Counted from the stretch's first letter, positions 1-8,782 are shown. The stretch is DNA of 30,614 nucleotides from Stentor coeruleus (GCA_001970955.1 MPUH01000886.1:1-30614), one strand, 5' to 3'. Numbers and translations are program-made. Notes: generated by a model from the letters alone, not told the origin.

Positions 1-277
1 TATATTGATCAGTCCTAGTAAAAATGTTTCTTTTTTTAATTCTACCATTTCTTCTTCTCCTTCTGTCTTTTGTTTCTTTTTTGATTCTAGGGATCTCAAA
101 TCCATACGATCTCGTTTACCAAGACCTTCTTTATCTTCTTCCATATCATCTTTTCCTTCAGCTTTTTTATTTACAAGTTCCAATAATTTTTGTTTTTTAT
201 TTTCTTCCTCAGTTACAATGTACCTTTGAACTTGTCTTAGAATTGGCTTTGCTGATGGTTTTTTTTTTCTTCTTCAT
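1..277 (-). CDS. Lys/Glu-rich protein, 3' end cut by window edge, one 16-nt intron
   Basis: The gene runs leftwards off the window. The proposed start is the ATG at 277-275 (MKKKKKTISK...). Reading on without splicing reaches a stop, but removing the 16-nt GTACATTGTAACTGAG (208-223) joins the upstream frame to a downstream frame that stays open to base 1. The visible 87 or so residues are almost all charged: a lysine run, then KQKLLELVNKK, KDDMEEDKEG and a late EGEEEMVELKKETF stretch, which suggests a nuclear or coiled-coil protein. The same frame stays open upstream of 277 for about 55 codons without an ATG, so the true start could lie further up in another exon. No family is recognised. I also considered a base error in the ten-A run at 259-268, but the intron explains the frame change without one. 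Confidence 0.55.
208..223 (-). other. 16-nt spliceosomal intron
   Basis: On the minus strand this reads GTACATTGTAACTGAG, with GT and AG ends and a TAAC near the 3' end. Removing it joins ...AGT TCA AAG to GAA GAA AAT..., so the two open frames become one. Tiny 15-16 nt introns are known from heterotrich ciliates. Confidence 0.6.
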
Positions 278-599
278 CTTTTTTTGATCTAGCTTCTCCT
301 TTCTTCTTATAGGGTAGACAAAGTAGCTTCTACCCTTTATTGCTCTATGTCTCAAATTCTTCCAAAACTTTTTGCATCTAAAAACCTGGTAAATGGATAA
401 GAGTCTATAATCTCCTGTTACTTTCTTTTTTTCGAGAAGAAAAGAACCCTAATTTAATATGTAAAAAAATATTAAATACTATAAAACTAATTTTTCAGAG
501 AAAATAAGGGTTTTTATTCTATATTTTATTATAAAATGGAGTTTAAATTATTCTCTAAATTATGGGATTTTATACTAACTAACTCATCTATCTAAATTA
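278..599. other. gap between two minus-strand genes
   Basis: AT-rich spacer of 322 bp between the end of the coiled-coil/kelch-like gene and the Lys/Glu-rich gene. It holds an inverted repeat, GGGTAGA at 312-318 facing TCTACCC at 329-335. Part of it (about 278-430) stays open in the frame of the downstream gene on the minus strand, so it could be 5' exon sequence. I see no RNA gene here. Confidence 0.5.
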
Positions 600-1889
600 C
601 TAATTGAATTTTTTTATCGAGCAAGTGAAGCAATTGAATCTTAAGCAATTCCCATTTTCCAAAACGAAGTAAAAATATTTGCCTCGATTTACAGGATGAC
701 TTGCCAGACTTGCAGTTAAGCTTGCATTAGCACTCAAAGATTCAATCTGATCATTTTTTAAATTTATAACATAAACTTGAGCATTAGTTATAACAAAAAT
801 CTTGCGATTAAAATTAATCAAAACCTTATATACAATTGTATTTCCAATATTAGGTAGATTTCTGACATAAAGGCTGAACATATTATTTTGGGTATTGTAT
901 TTATAAAGTACACAAGATCTTGGATGCACTATCCAAATTATATTATTTATAACTTGTGTAGAGGCTGAAAATAAAGGTTCAGGAAAATCGCAAATTCTAG
1001 TGTTTTTATATGAATTTAAATCTATTTTCAAACATGAGTTAAAAATCCTTTTATTTGAATTTTTTACTTCGCAGAACCCAAAAAAATAAACAAAATTATT
1101 AACAAGTGCCCCTTGGCCTAAGTGAGAAAGTGGGCTATTAAAATCTCCGAACAATTGCATGATATTATCTGTAATTATTTCATCAAAATGGATTCTGAAT
1201 AAGAAAATTGAATTAGTCCCACTAACAAATAATGCATCGCCATTATCAAGAAGACAAAACCCACAATTTTCACCAAATTTTATTTCTTGGTAAACTGGAT
1301 ATTTTGATTTGACAAACCCAAAATTAAATGCATATTTTAATAGCTCATTTTTTTTAGGCTGAGGCACATATAAAACAGGCTCATTTTTCAACATACTTGA
1401 AGGAACTCCTAAGTAAATTTGTATATTTGTCTCTAGTCTATTATATTCTTCTTTTATATCTTCTACTTGCTTTATGCTCTTTATTAATTTTTCTTGGGTA
1501 GTTTGATAATTTTGATTTACAATCTCAAACTGATTTTCAAGCGAATTTTTGATTTCTTCATTTTCATCACGGAAATTTGCTAAAAGTTCATTAGTTTCAT
1601 TGATTAATAAATTGTTGTCATCATAAATCTTTAGAATCCCATTACGAGCATCTTCAGAAACATTCATAATATCAAAGTTTTCTTGATTTAATACACTAAG
1701 ATAATGTTTAAGTTCCAATTCTTTTTCCTTTATCTTCATCATTTTATCAAAATAACTTTGTTCAGAAATTTTGTTTCCTTTTAAAATTTTCTTATGGGCA
1801 ATATTTTTAATAGTATTAAGTCTTACGAGGGCGTGTTTAAAAGCTTGTATATATTTTTCTTCAAGAGTGCAGGCATTATTTATTTCCAT
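600..1889 (-). CDS. coiled-coil plus kelch-like propeller protein (paralogue A)
   Basis: A 429-residue protein with an ATG start and a TAG stop. Residues of about 1-165 are charged and heptad-like (MEINNACTLEEKYIQAF, then KIKEKELELKHYL, NQNYQTTQEKL, IKQVEDIKEEYNRLE), a predicted coiled coil. Residues of about 180-429 form beta-rich blade-like repeats alternating short hydrophobic strands with turns (FCLLDNGDALFVSGTNSIFLF, VNNFVYFFGFC, RKIFVITNAQVYVINLK), in the style of a divergent kelch beta-propeller. No signal peptide or TM segment. The next gene on the same strand has the same architecture and a similar junction (AIYVVEPGYKQLSKY there, PVLYVPQPKKNELLKY here), so the two are tandem paralogues. 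The function is unknown; proteins of this shape usually serve as scaffolds. The kelch glycine pairs are mostly lost here, so the propeller call rests partly on the paralogue. Confidence 0.8.
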   Translation of the reverse strand: MEINNACTLEEKYIQAFKHALVRLNTIKNIAHKKILKGNKISEQSYFDKMMKIKEKELELKHYLSVLNQENFDIMNVSEDARNGILKIYDDNNLLINETNELLANFRDENEEIKNSLENQFEIVNQNYQTTQEKLIKSIKQVEDIKEEYNRLETNIQIYLGVPSSMLKNEPVLYVPQPKKNELLKYAFNFGFVKSKYPVYQEIKFGENCGFCLLDNGDALFVSGTNSIFLFRIHFDEIITDNIMQLFGDFNSPLSHLGQGALVNNFVYFFGFCEVKNSNKRIFNSCLKIDLNSYKNTRICDFPEPLFSASTQVINNIIWIVHPRSCVLYKYNTQNNMFSLYVRNLPNIGNTIVYKVLINFNRKIFVITNAQVYVINLKNDQIESLSANASLTASLASHPVNRGKYFYFVLENGNCLRFNCFTCSIKKFN

Positions 1890-2104
1890 TATTTTTATAA
1901 AACATCTTCTTATATATCAAAAGCACTTAATTCCTAATGCCTAACCAAAAAAAATGCTTTTTATTCAAAACCCAAAACATAATAATTCCTATTCCTAAGC
2001 AAACCCACACAATAAAATCCTCTATTCTAGCACCCTAACACCCTTAAATATTCATCATAAATCTAAAAAAACCAACCTAATTTATTACTATATTCTCATA
2101 AACC
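1890..2104. other. spacer between tandem coiled-coil/kelch paralogues
   Basis: 215 bp, C-rich on the plus strand in its right half. It includes a single CCCTAACA octamer inside CACCCTAACACCC near 2030, which is not a telomere array. No gene seen. Confidence 0.5.
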
Positions 2105-3439
2105 TTATCCTCCTATTTTTTTAACCCTATAACTCTTAAGACTAAACCTAAACATAGCTTTCCCCACAACAAAATACACAAACTGGTTTCTCTTAACAGG
2201 ATACCCAATACAAGGTTCATTATTCATATCAGGTATATACCCAACAACGACATAATTACAAAAATCTTTTTTTTTGTTTCTTAATAAATTCCTCCCACAT
2301 ATAACAAAAACATTTTTAAAGCCGCTTATTAAGATTTTGTTCATGCCTGAAACTATTTTACGTGAATGTTTATATTTATTTTCTATTGTATCAAACATAT
2401 AAATATGTTCACATGATTTTGATGATATGAAAATTTGGGTTTTTAATAATGCTGATGATGTTGAACTTATTGGGGTTGGGAAATCAGGTAGTTTTGACCA
2501 TATGGAGGATTTTGTTGAATATTTATGACTTAATTTAAGATCTTGACCATTTTGAGTACCACCAAAGATGAAAATCTCATTACGATAAGTAATGCTTTGT
2601 CCAGTGTTTGATCGAGGGATATGCATTAGAAATGGGGTTATGTTGGATGTTGTGGTGTTTAAGAGGTAACAGTTTTCTGAGTAGCGAAGAAAACGATTGA
2701 AGTATCCTTGTTCGTGACCTCCAATTATGCAAACTTCTTTATCAGAAACTAATGAATAACCACAATCGTATTGAAAACAATCAGTATCAACATTTATAGT
2801 ACTCATAGTATAATCTAAAAGACTATATTTAGACAATTGTTTATACCCAGGCTCTACAACATATATAGCCTCAGGAGCTTCACAGTAAAAAAAATCATCC
2901 GCAACACCAAACATCTTAACAATTTTCTCGTATTTATCATTCAGAACCCTTACAGTATTTCCACTAATTTCATAATTTTTCTTATACAAATTTCTTTCTT
3001 TTTCAAGATCATAGTTTTTTTCGATAAGAATCATTTTTTCTATGCAAATGTTTCCAATATCTTCTTCCAAAGACTTAATTTTACTTTCAAGTTCTTTGAT
3101 TTGACTATTATTTATATAATTTTCATTGTATGAAATAAAATCTTTTACGCTCATCATCGGATCATAATTCGGGTCTTGGAGTTTTTTAAGTAGTTTTTCT
3201 TGTTTGCTATTAGGAAAAACAGAATTTAATATAAGAGAACCTAAGGCAGATCTGATTTTAGATGTTTTGTTATAAAGCTTTGAAATCATTTTTTCATATG
3301 AAAGGTAGATTTCTTTTAGGCTGTTGATAAGAGAGTTTTGTAATAGATTTGCGGAATTAAGAAGTTTAGAAAGAGTTTCGTGCAGAGTATCTTTGTTGGA
3401 GAAAGATATGGTGAAGTTGTTGCTTAGTAGTGATTTCAT
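2105..3439 (-). CDS. coiled-coil plus kelch-repeat protein (paralogue B)
   Basis: A 444-residue protein with an ATG start and a TAA stop. Residues of about 1-175 are helical with a strong coiled coil (IKELESKIKSLEEDIGNICIEK, EKNYDLEKERNLYKKNYE). From about residue 190 the protein has kelch-type blades: VCIIGGHEQGYFNRFLRYSE, EIFIFGGTQNGQDL followed by KYSTKSSIWSKLPDFP. The strand-GG-loop and the downstream Y/W pair are hallmarks of kelch repeats. No membrane segments. It lies 215 bp upstream of its shorter paralogue (600-1889) on the same strand, and its start is only 29 bp from the stop of the seven-TM gene at 3469. It is likely a cytoplasmic protein-interaction scaffold; partners cannot be inferred. 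Confidence 0.85.
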   Translation of the reverse strand: MKSLLSNNFTISFSNKDTLHETLSKLLNSANLLQNSLINSLKEIYLSYEKMISKLYNKTSKIRSALGSLILNSVFPNSKQEKLLKKLQDPNYDPMMSVKDFISYNENYINNSQIKELESKIKSLEEDIGNICIEKMILIEKNYDLEKERNLYKKNYEISGNTVRVLNDKYEKIVKMFGVADDFFYCEAPEAIYVVEPGYKQLSKYSLLDYTMSTINVDTDCFQYDCGYSLVSDKEVCIIGGHEQGYFNRFLRYSENCYLLNTTTSNITPFLMHIPRSNTGQSITYRNEIFIFGGTQNGQDLKLSHKYSTKSSIWSKLPDFPTPISSTSSALLKTQIFISSKSCEHIYMFDTIENKYKHSRKIVSGMNKILISGFKNVFVICGRNLLRNKKKDFCNYVVVGYIPDMNNEPCIGYPVKRNQFVYFVVGKAMFRFSLKSYRVKKIGG

Positions 3440-3468
3440 GATAAATATTATTTAATTACTAATACTAT

Positions 3469-4200
3469 TTAGAATGAGTAATTGTGAGTGCTATAATACA
3501 CTTTATGAGACTTTCTTTTAATCATAATAAAAAAAGTAGTAAAAAGCAATCCCCACATTCCCACAGAAGCAATACCAATATTATCAACCCAATAACTGTA
3601 ATTTTTCTCAGTGCTTAATTGCATGATTATACTTGTCATCCACAATGCAGAGCCTATAAATTGAAACAAAAGCGCTAATGAATTCATTTCGGAAATAACA
3701 TCTTCTGAGATATTACTTATTATCAAAGCCCAGTATTTGAATAGATCAAGGAAAAATACAACAATTAGTATATAAAATTCATTATGCACTCTATTATCAC
3801 CAATATTAAATGACAAGTCTAAACTACTAGTTGCAAATATGATAAAAAACACAACAGAATAAACCCAAGAAAAAATAATCACTAATTTCGTACAATTTGG
3901 GATGTTATCATAGAAATCATAATCTTGTTCTAAACAAGCTAAAGTATATATCCCAGAATGTAATAAAGCATGTGCAGTAAAAACTAAACTTTGGATTGTA
4001 ATAGAGTTTAATGATTCATTTGAAAAAAATATCCTTGTTAAAATTCCTAAAAGCATAATGAAAAACTCTATAAGCTGAAGTGTTGCATAAGAGTTTCCAT
4101 AAGGGATGGATTTTCTGAAAGTAATAAATATTGTATAAGGGTAAAAGCTCAGTATCCAAAAAACTAGGCCGCACCAGATAAGTATTTCATATGCATCCAT
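3469..4200 (-). CDS. seven-TM membrane protein of unknown family
   Basis: A 243-residue protein with an ATG start and a TAA stop. It has about seven hydrophobic segments of 18-23 residues: WCGLVFWILSFYPYTIFITF, LIEFFIMLLGILTRIFF, SLVFTAHALLHSGIYTLACL, KLVIIFSWVYSVVFFIIFAT, ILIVVFFLDLFKYWALIIS, LALLFQFIGSALWMTSIIM and GIASVGMWGLLFTTFFIMI. The C-terminus is short and basic (KRKSHKVYYSTHNYSF). No cleavable signal peptide; the first TM begins at residue 5. The topology fits small seven-TM or PQ-loop/GPCR-like proteins, but no diagnostic motif is visible. All tryptophans are TGG. It is the last of four head-to-tail minus-strand genes; its 5' side faces the long gap at 4201-5768. Confidence 0.8.
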   Translation of the reverse strand: MDAYEILIWCGLVFWILSFYPYTIFITFRKSIPYGNSYATLQLIEFFIMLLGILTRIFFSNESLNSITIQSLVFTAHALLHSGIYTLACLEQDYDFYDNIPNCTKLVIIFSWVYSVVFFIIFATSSLDLSFNIGDNRVHNEFYILIVVFFLDLFKYWALIISNISEDVISEMNSLALLFQFIGSALWMTSIIMQLSTEKNYSYWVDNIGIASVGMWGLLFTTFFIMIKRKSHKVYYSTHNYSF

Positions 4201-4236
4201 TTAATAAGTATATAATAATATTCTCCTGATAGATTA

Positions 4237-4615
4237 GGTATAAAAGTTAAGGTACTGTGAATGTTTTGAATATTTAGAGGAAGGAATTGCTTTGTATGAA
4301 TTAGGTGTTAGATTTTTTGATTTGAGGATTAGTGAAAGGTTTAGGGTTAGAGTTTTATGTGGATTTGTCTTAGATTTGAATAAGAAATGGATTTATGGAT
4401 ATTTTTTTTTAGGATTTTAGAAAGGTTTTATGAAGTAATATGATATTAAAATGCTTTTAAGCTTGAAAGTGCAATTGATGAGGATTAATCGAAATTTTAA
4501 TTGTTCTGGTATTAGTGCTAATTTGTTTTCCGCAACGATATTATATATTCTACAAGGTTTTTTTTGGTTTAGAACTTTTATAGGTGATGGAATAATGAGT
4601 TTTCTCCCAAAGTAA
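4237..4615 (+). pseudogene. possible decayed coding relic (plus strand)
   Basis: Two runs of about 58 open codons follow each other in one frame, with only a TAG and a TAA between them about five codons apart. That is fewer stops than a 70% AT sequence should give. The reading includes FEYLEEGIALYELGVRFFDL and later LFSATILYILQGFFWFRTF. The stretch ELGVRFFDLRIS resembles the GVR-x-x-DLR motif of PI-specific phospholipase C X domains, but no catalytic His-Gly follows. There is no in-frame start. Beyond 4615 stops appear about as often as chance, though the same frame can be followed to about 5020. It may be a relic or a chance open stretch. Confidence 0.3.
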
Positions 4616-5439
4616 AATTTTAGATGAGCAAGCTTATCTAATGCATAGTTTGGAAAAAATTATAGATTTGCTGACCTAAAAATGTTAAACTTTGAGAAAA
4701 ATAAAGATTTCTATAGTTTATGTTAGGAATACGGTTGGCTGTTGTGGAATAATTAAAATTTTTGGTATGGTTTAATTTAAAATTTTTATTTGCTTTCGAA
4801 GATGATTATATGATTAATGCTTTTCTCAGGTTTAAGATTTAGTTGGATAATGCTTAGTAGTTTTTTTGAAAGTTTATACATGCTTTATGATGAAGCTGAG
4901 TAAAAATTATGCGTATATCAAATTGAGAAAATCGATCAAAGAATTTAGGATTAAGTTTGTTTAGACTTGATTTTTAGAAATAAACGAAAATTTATAAGAG
5001 TTTATACTCCTATAAGTTCAATTATTTAATTCATTCATCGTTATTCCCTTAATTATAAGGTATACAAAATCTCATCATCAAACCTTAACTCTGATAGTCA
5101 ATCATAATCTGAATAACATAAATTCATAATATCCCCTAAAAGTGCATATTTACTATCCTAAAAGAACATATTTAAGTTCAGGGTTACACTTTCCATAAGT
5201 TTGAAAATTCGAATATAATAATTGTCCTAAACATAAATTCTATGTAAAGATTTCATAATAAACCGTCAATCCTATATAATTTTTTCTCCTTAGTATATTT
5301 TATAACCAATATTTGAGGAATACATAATAAATTTTCGAACCTTAATCAATACAAATGTTTGATTCTAGAGTACCTATATTAACATATATAGTAATTTTTT
5401 GCATTTCAGTGATTTTTGAGTTAAAATTTTCATTAGCAG

Positions 5440-5750
5440 CTATTATATCATTTTATTTTATACAATTTCAACCATAAAAAGATTAAGAATTATATATTTT
5501 AGTTGTAATCAGGGTTACCTTTTTATAAATTTGATATTTTTGATTGAACGAGTTCATTATCTTGTTTTTCTTGAGAAAGTATCCTATTTTCCTTTTAAGT
5601 TTTTTTTCTAAGATCAGTATTTTTTTCTGCTTATTTTATATACAAAAGTTTATTATCCCATTCTTTTAACGCTTCTGCTAACTCATACTAAGGCTTTGAG
5701 TTCTTCTTCCTTTTCGGCAATATTTTTTTCTAGGTAATCTATTGTGATAT
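5440..5750 (-). pseudogene. decayed coiled-coil gene relic (minus strand)
   Basis: Read on the minus strand from about 5735, the sequence gives DYLEKNIAEKEEELKAL, then a frame change, then ELAEALKEWDNKLLYIK, a TAA, AEKNTDLRKKT, a TAA, and KENRILSQEKQDNELVQSKI. The Glu/Lys/Leu heptad pattern is that of a coiled coil and unlike random AT-rich DNA. Stops sit where Gln would fit, as expected from CAA to TAA changes. At least one frameshift separates the two parts. It resembles the N-terminal coils of the genes at 600-1889 and 2105-3439, so it may be a dead paralogue. Its 5' end abuts the TSG101 start. Confidence 0.4.
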
Positions 5751-5768
5751 AATTTTATAAACGTGAAA

Positions 5769-6620
5769 ATGGACTTTGATAAGGAACTTGATATGCTTTT
5801 AGAGTTTTCTGATTATAATACAGATATTGTGAATGTTATTAAACAAGAAGCTATTATGCTTAATAGGATATACCCTGAACTTAAACCTAATCGTGGTTGG
5901 GGTAAAATTGATAAACATACTATTAGCTTGATAGGGAGAATTCCTTTAGAGAGGAATGGAACTTATTATATGCTTCCTTTTGGGATATGCTTTCCCACTA
6001 AGTACCCTAATGTTCCACCTTTGTGTAATGTTATCCCTGGGAATATGGACATACTAATTGCTTCAAAAAGAGTTTTATCTACAGGAGCAATCACTATAAA
6101 ACTATTTGAGAATTGGAATAATAACTATGATTCACTTGAAGTAGTTCAAAGCTGTATAAAACATTTCACTAAGCACCCTCCTACTATAGATATTGGTGCT
6201 GAATATCTTAGAGAAAGTTGGGCACTTAGAAGAGAAATCGAAGATTTAAATAAAGAAAAAAGTGCATTAAATCTTATTAAAAAAGAAGTTAATATAGCTA
6301 ATGACCTTATAAATGTCCTTTTAGATTCAAATGCTATTAATGAACTTAAAACTCAACAAGAAGATATGGAAAATTGGATTAAGGCTAATGAAAATGAAGA
6401 CTTTGAATTTTCTAACGCTTTGATATATTCTGGGAATAAGGAAAAAATTATGGCGGAGTTACTAGCAGAAGAAGAGAGCTTTGAAGAAACTGTTAGAAAA
6501 CTTACAGAAGCGTTTTATATGAAAGTTTTATGCTCTACTGATTTTATTTATCATTTAAAGGAATTGTTTAACGCGAAATTTATGCTGATTAAAAAGAGAG
6601 AAAAGCTAAGTCATTTATAA
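5769..6620 (+). CDS. TSG101: TSG101/VPS23-like ESCRT-I subunit (UEV domain + coiled coil + steadiness box)
   Basis: ESCRT-I subunit that binds ubiquitinated cargo and PTAP-type motifs at endosomes and in cytokinesis. The ATG at 5769 gives 283 residues; an in-frame GTG six bases upstream is not a likely start. Residues of about 20-135 match the UEV fold, an E2-like domain without the catalytic Cys: GTYYMLPFGICFPTKYPNVPP corresponds to the family's Y-x-x-P-I-x-x-W-hydrophobic-x-YPxxPP stretch, followed by GAITIKLFENWNNNYDSL and KHPPTI. Residues of about 150-205 form a coiled coil (REIEDLNKEKSALNLIKKEV). The C-terminal 65 residues (KIMAELLAEEESFEETVRKL, then LKELFNAKFMLIKKREKL) fit the steadiness box that pairs with VPS28 and VPS37. 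The Pro-rich linker of the animal protein is missing, making it shorter than human TSG101 (about 390 residues). Confidence 0.88.
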   Translation: MDFDKELDMLLEFSDYNTDIVNVIKQEAIMLNRIYPELKPNRGWGKIDKHTISLIGRIPLERNGTYYMLPFGICFPTKYPNVPPLCNVIPGNMDILIASKRVLSTGAITIKLFENWNNNYDSLEVVQSCIKHFTKHPPTIDIGAEYLRESWALRREIEDLNKEKSALNLIKKEVNIANDLINVLLDSNAINELKTQQEDMENWIKANENEDFEFSNALIYSGNKEKIMAELLAEEESFEETVRKLTEAFYMKVLCSTDFIYHLKELFNAKFMLIKKREKLSHL

Positions 6621-7005
6621 GATGATAGATAATATTTAGATTTTAATATTGGTTAAAAAGATACAAGGTTTAGAGTAAAGGAAGAGCAAATATTGATTTA
6701 AAAAGATGTAAAATTTAATTAAAAAATGATAAGCCACTTCCATTAAAATAACAACTTTAATATAAAATTACCTAATATTATCTCAGCATCCATCAGAAAT
6801 ATTTTTCACTTCTCTTTAAAAACACCACACAATTATCAATCACATACCAAAATTCATACTTTCATCATAAGCAATAAATTTCACATACACTCACTTCAAT
6901 ATTCAAAAAAATAAAATCTTTAATCACATAAACGTATTTCATTTTTTAAAAAACTGTATCATCATTTCTTATATTTATATTATTTATATTATCATATATT
7001 ATAAT
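6621..7005. other. spacer upstream of the SPIN90-like gene
   Basis: 385 bp, AT-rich. The first 100 bp are G-rich on the plus strand, the rest C-rich (many CATC, CACC and ATCA words). The last 50 bp before the ATG are almost only A and T, including repeated TTATATTAT-type words. No gene seen on either strand. Confidence 0.5.
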
Positions 7006-7848
7006 ATGGAAGCAGAACTTGAAGTAATTTCTAAACAACTAACTCAAATAGCAAAAAACCCTCATGGTACTCGCGCAGACAACTGGTTACACGAACTTGC
7101 ATCACCTGAAACAGGCTTCATAGGTTATCTTTTAACCAATATCGATTTTGACAATTACTCGCCTCCTATTTACATAACCTTAATAAGGCAATTTGTTATG
7201 TTGAAGCCTCCAGGGATTTTTAAAGAAATCAAAGAAACAAAAAGGATCCGTAAAAAAATGCAGCGTTGGATGAGTAATAACGAAATGAGCAAAGCGCATA
7301 GTGATATGATACTTTGGTACTTGGCAATGTGCCAGGATGACAAAGAGTGTTTTAAAATCGACGATAACATTTTTAGTAAAATTATGGACTACACAGAGAT
7401 TATAGAAGGAGATGAACAATTAAATCCATGTATGAGCTTTATCAAAAATCATATAAAAAGTCATCTTTCTGTATATTTAACTCATAAAAATGCAATTCTA
7501 ACTACTGGATTGATGCTTTTTATGTTAAATCGTAGTGAAGAAAAGGAAAAACTTGACTACCTTACCGCTGTATTTTGGATTTTACAAGAAAACTTTGACC
7601 TTTTTTACACGAACGACTTAAAATCTTTAGCTGATATTTTGTATGATATGCTATCTATGCATGTTAAAACTTATAATTTTATTAGTCTCAGTGTTCTTTT
7701 GGTACTTTTTTCATATGAAGATTTTTCACTGCTAAATTACAAAGTTCAAGAATTTATCGAACTTATTAGGGAAATTGAGTATGAAGACTCATATGCAAGT
7801 ATTAAGGAAATGCTATTAGAAGTATTAATAAATTTGATAGGAAGTTAA
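7006..7848 (+). CDS. SPIN90/Ldb17/Dip1-like protein (Arp2/3 activator family)
   Basis: A 280-residue all-helical protein with an ATG start and a TAA stop. The best evidence is at about 175-215: LMLFMLNRSEEKEKLDYL, then ILQENFDLFYTNDLKSLADI. This matches the conserved core of the SPIN90/Ldb17 leucine-rich domain, where an LLNR segment is followed by F-F-Y-T-N-D-L-x-x-L-x-D-I. In animals and fungi this domain binds Arp2/3 complex and switches it on without a pre-existing filament, seeding linear actin filaments. The N-terminal half (NWLHELASPETGFIGYLL, KEIKETKRIRKKMQRWM) is less distinctive but fits armadillo-like helices. There is no SH3 domain, as in the fission yeast protein Dip1. The gene converges on the next one, with 11 bp between the stop codons. 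Confidence 0.6.
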   Translation: MEAELEVISKQLTQIAKNPHGTRADNWLHELASPETGFIGYLLTNIDFDNYSPPIYITLIRQFVMLKPPGIFKEIKETKRIRKKMQRWMSNNEMSKAHSDMILWYLAMCQDDKECFKIDDNIFSKIMDYTEIIEGDEQLNPCMSFIKNHIKSHLSVYLTHKNAILTTGLMLFMLNRSEEKEKLDYLTAVFWILQENFDLFYTNDLKSLADILYDMLSMHVKTYNFISLSVLLVLFSYEDFSLLNYKVQEFIELIREIEYEDSYASIKEMLLEVLINLIGS

Positions 7849-7859
7849 GATATTTAAGA

Positions 7860-8726
7860 TTAGTCGTAAAGGTATTGGCATTTGCGTTGGAATTTTTTAA
7901 GTAGGGTGTGTTCTTTGAGATAATCAACGTCGATAATATTTTCACTATAAATGTGGTTTCCTGAAGCATAAAGCTCTTCGATAATGCATCTTTTTTCAAA
8001 ACTCTGAAGCTCGTCATCACTTTCTATTACCATGCCTTCATTCAGAATTTTATTTTTTCGCTTGTTTTTAATCCATCTACTTACAGAACTTTCCATCCAC
8101 ATCAACTCCTGGGCAATAATTTCAACATCAACACCTTTATCATCCATTTCACAAACATGCAAAATATCCTCCCTCTCAGGGAACACTTTTTTCCTTCCAA
8201 AAACTTTCAACAATTTTTTAACCCTTTCACAATACTTTTTAACCGTAAACCTTTCAAAAACCCAATTAAAATCCTCCCCTTTTCCCATGCTTTTCAAAAT
8301 CGCAATCAAATATCCTCTTGGATCATAATAAGTAACAGATCGGCATATAAAAACTAATATATTCAATACAGGGATATCATAAAGTCCTTGTATTTCAATA
8401 GCAGGTATATTTTTTTCTAACAACATCTGAACTTTACTACAAAGACTAAGGTTAAAAGAAGCTTTTTTACTATAAGTTATTGATGATGGGCAGAATAAAA
8501 GATTAGCAACAGGGTAAGACAATTCATATTCTGTAGCTAATTCTTCTAAGCTTTGTGATCCTGAAATATAAACTAAAGCATCAATAAGTGATTCAAGAAA
8601 AGGGTTGTTTTCATATCTTAAAGAGTTTATTGCCGATAAAACTTCTTGTTTAGATCTCCTGGTTGCTTGACTTACATAATCAGTCCCACATAACAATGCA
8701 CATATGCCAAGGTTTTTTGGATCCAT
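7860..8726 (-). CDS. unknown 288-aa protein with possible C-terminal HTH
   Basis: ATG start and TAA stop; no family recognised. The whole protein looks alpha-helical and soluble. Residues of about 20-130 hold several amphipathic helices (SLIDALVYISGSQSLEELAT, SLCSKVQMLLEKNIPAIEI). A basic patch lies at about 168-190 (VKKYCERVKKLLKVFGRKKV). Then VDVEIIAQELMWMESSVSRW followed by IKNKRKNK looks like a helix-turn-helix with a basic recognition helix, of the kind seen in homeodomain-like or Psq/transposase-like DNA-binding modules. The last 30 residues are lysine- and tyrosine-rich. The stop lies 11 bp from that of the converging SPIN90-like gene. The start lies 56 bp from the stop of TGS1 on the same strand. 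A nuclear, DNA-binding role is only an inference. Confidence 0.75.
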   Translation of the reverse strand: MDPKNLGICALLCGTDYVSQATRRSKQEVLSAINSLRYENNPFLESLIDALVYISGSQSLEELATEYELSYPVANLLFCPSSITYSKKASFNLSLCSKVQMLLEKNIPAIEIQGLYDIPVLNILVFICRSVTYYDPRGYLIAILKSMGKGEDFNWVFERFTVKKYCERVKKLLKVFGRKKVFPEREDILHVCEMDDKGVDVEIIAQELMWMESSVSRWIKNKRKNKILNEGMVIESDDELQSFEKRCIIEELYASGNHIYSENIIDVDYLKEHTLLKKFQRKCQYLYD

Positions 8727-8782
8727 ATGTTATATCCCCCTGATATACACAAAAATCCTTATAAGTATACGATGTGTATAAA

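Larger units (their letters stand above)
4201..5768. other. 1.57 kb gap between divergent genes, with coding debris
   Basis: Unusually long for this window. The left half (to about 5000) is G-rich and C-poor on the plus strand; the right half is the reverse, with the change near 5000-5040. Intact genes here are G-rich on their sense strand, so this pattern fits convergent decayed genes. No RNA gene or clear repeat seen. Confidence 0.5.

Noticed and set aside
312..335. Inverted repeat GGGTAGA/TCTACCC as a terminator or element end
   Set aside because: Only a seven-base stem with a ten-base spacer in a eukaryotic spacer; no target duplication or partner copy seen.
2029..2045. CCCTAACA octamer like a heterotrich telomere repeat
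   Set aside because: Only one copy, internal, between two intact genes. A telomere would be a tandem array at a chromosome end.
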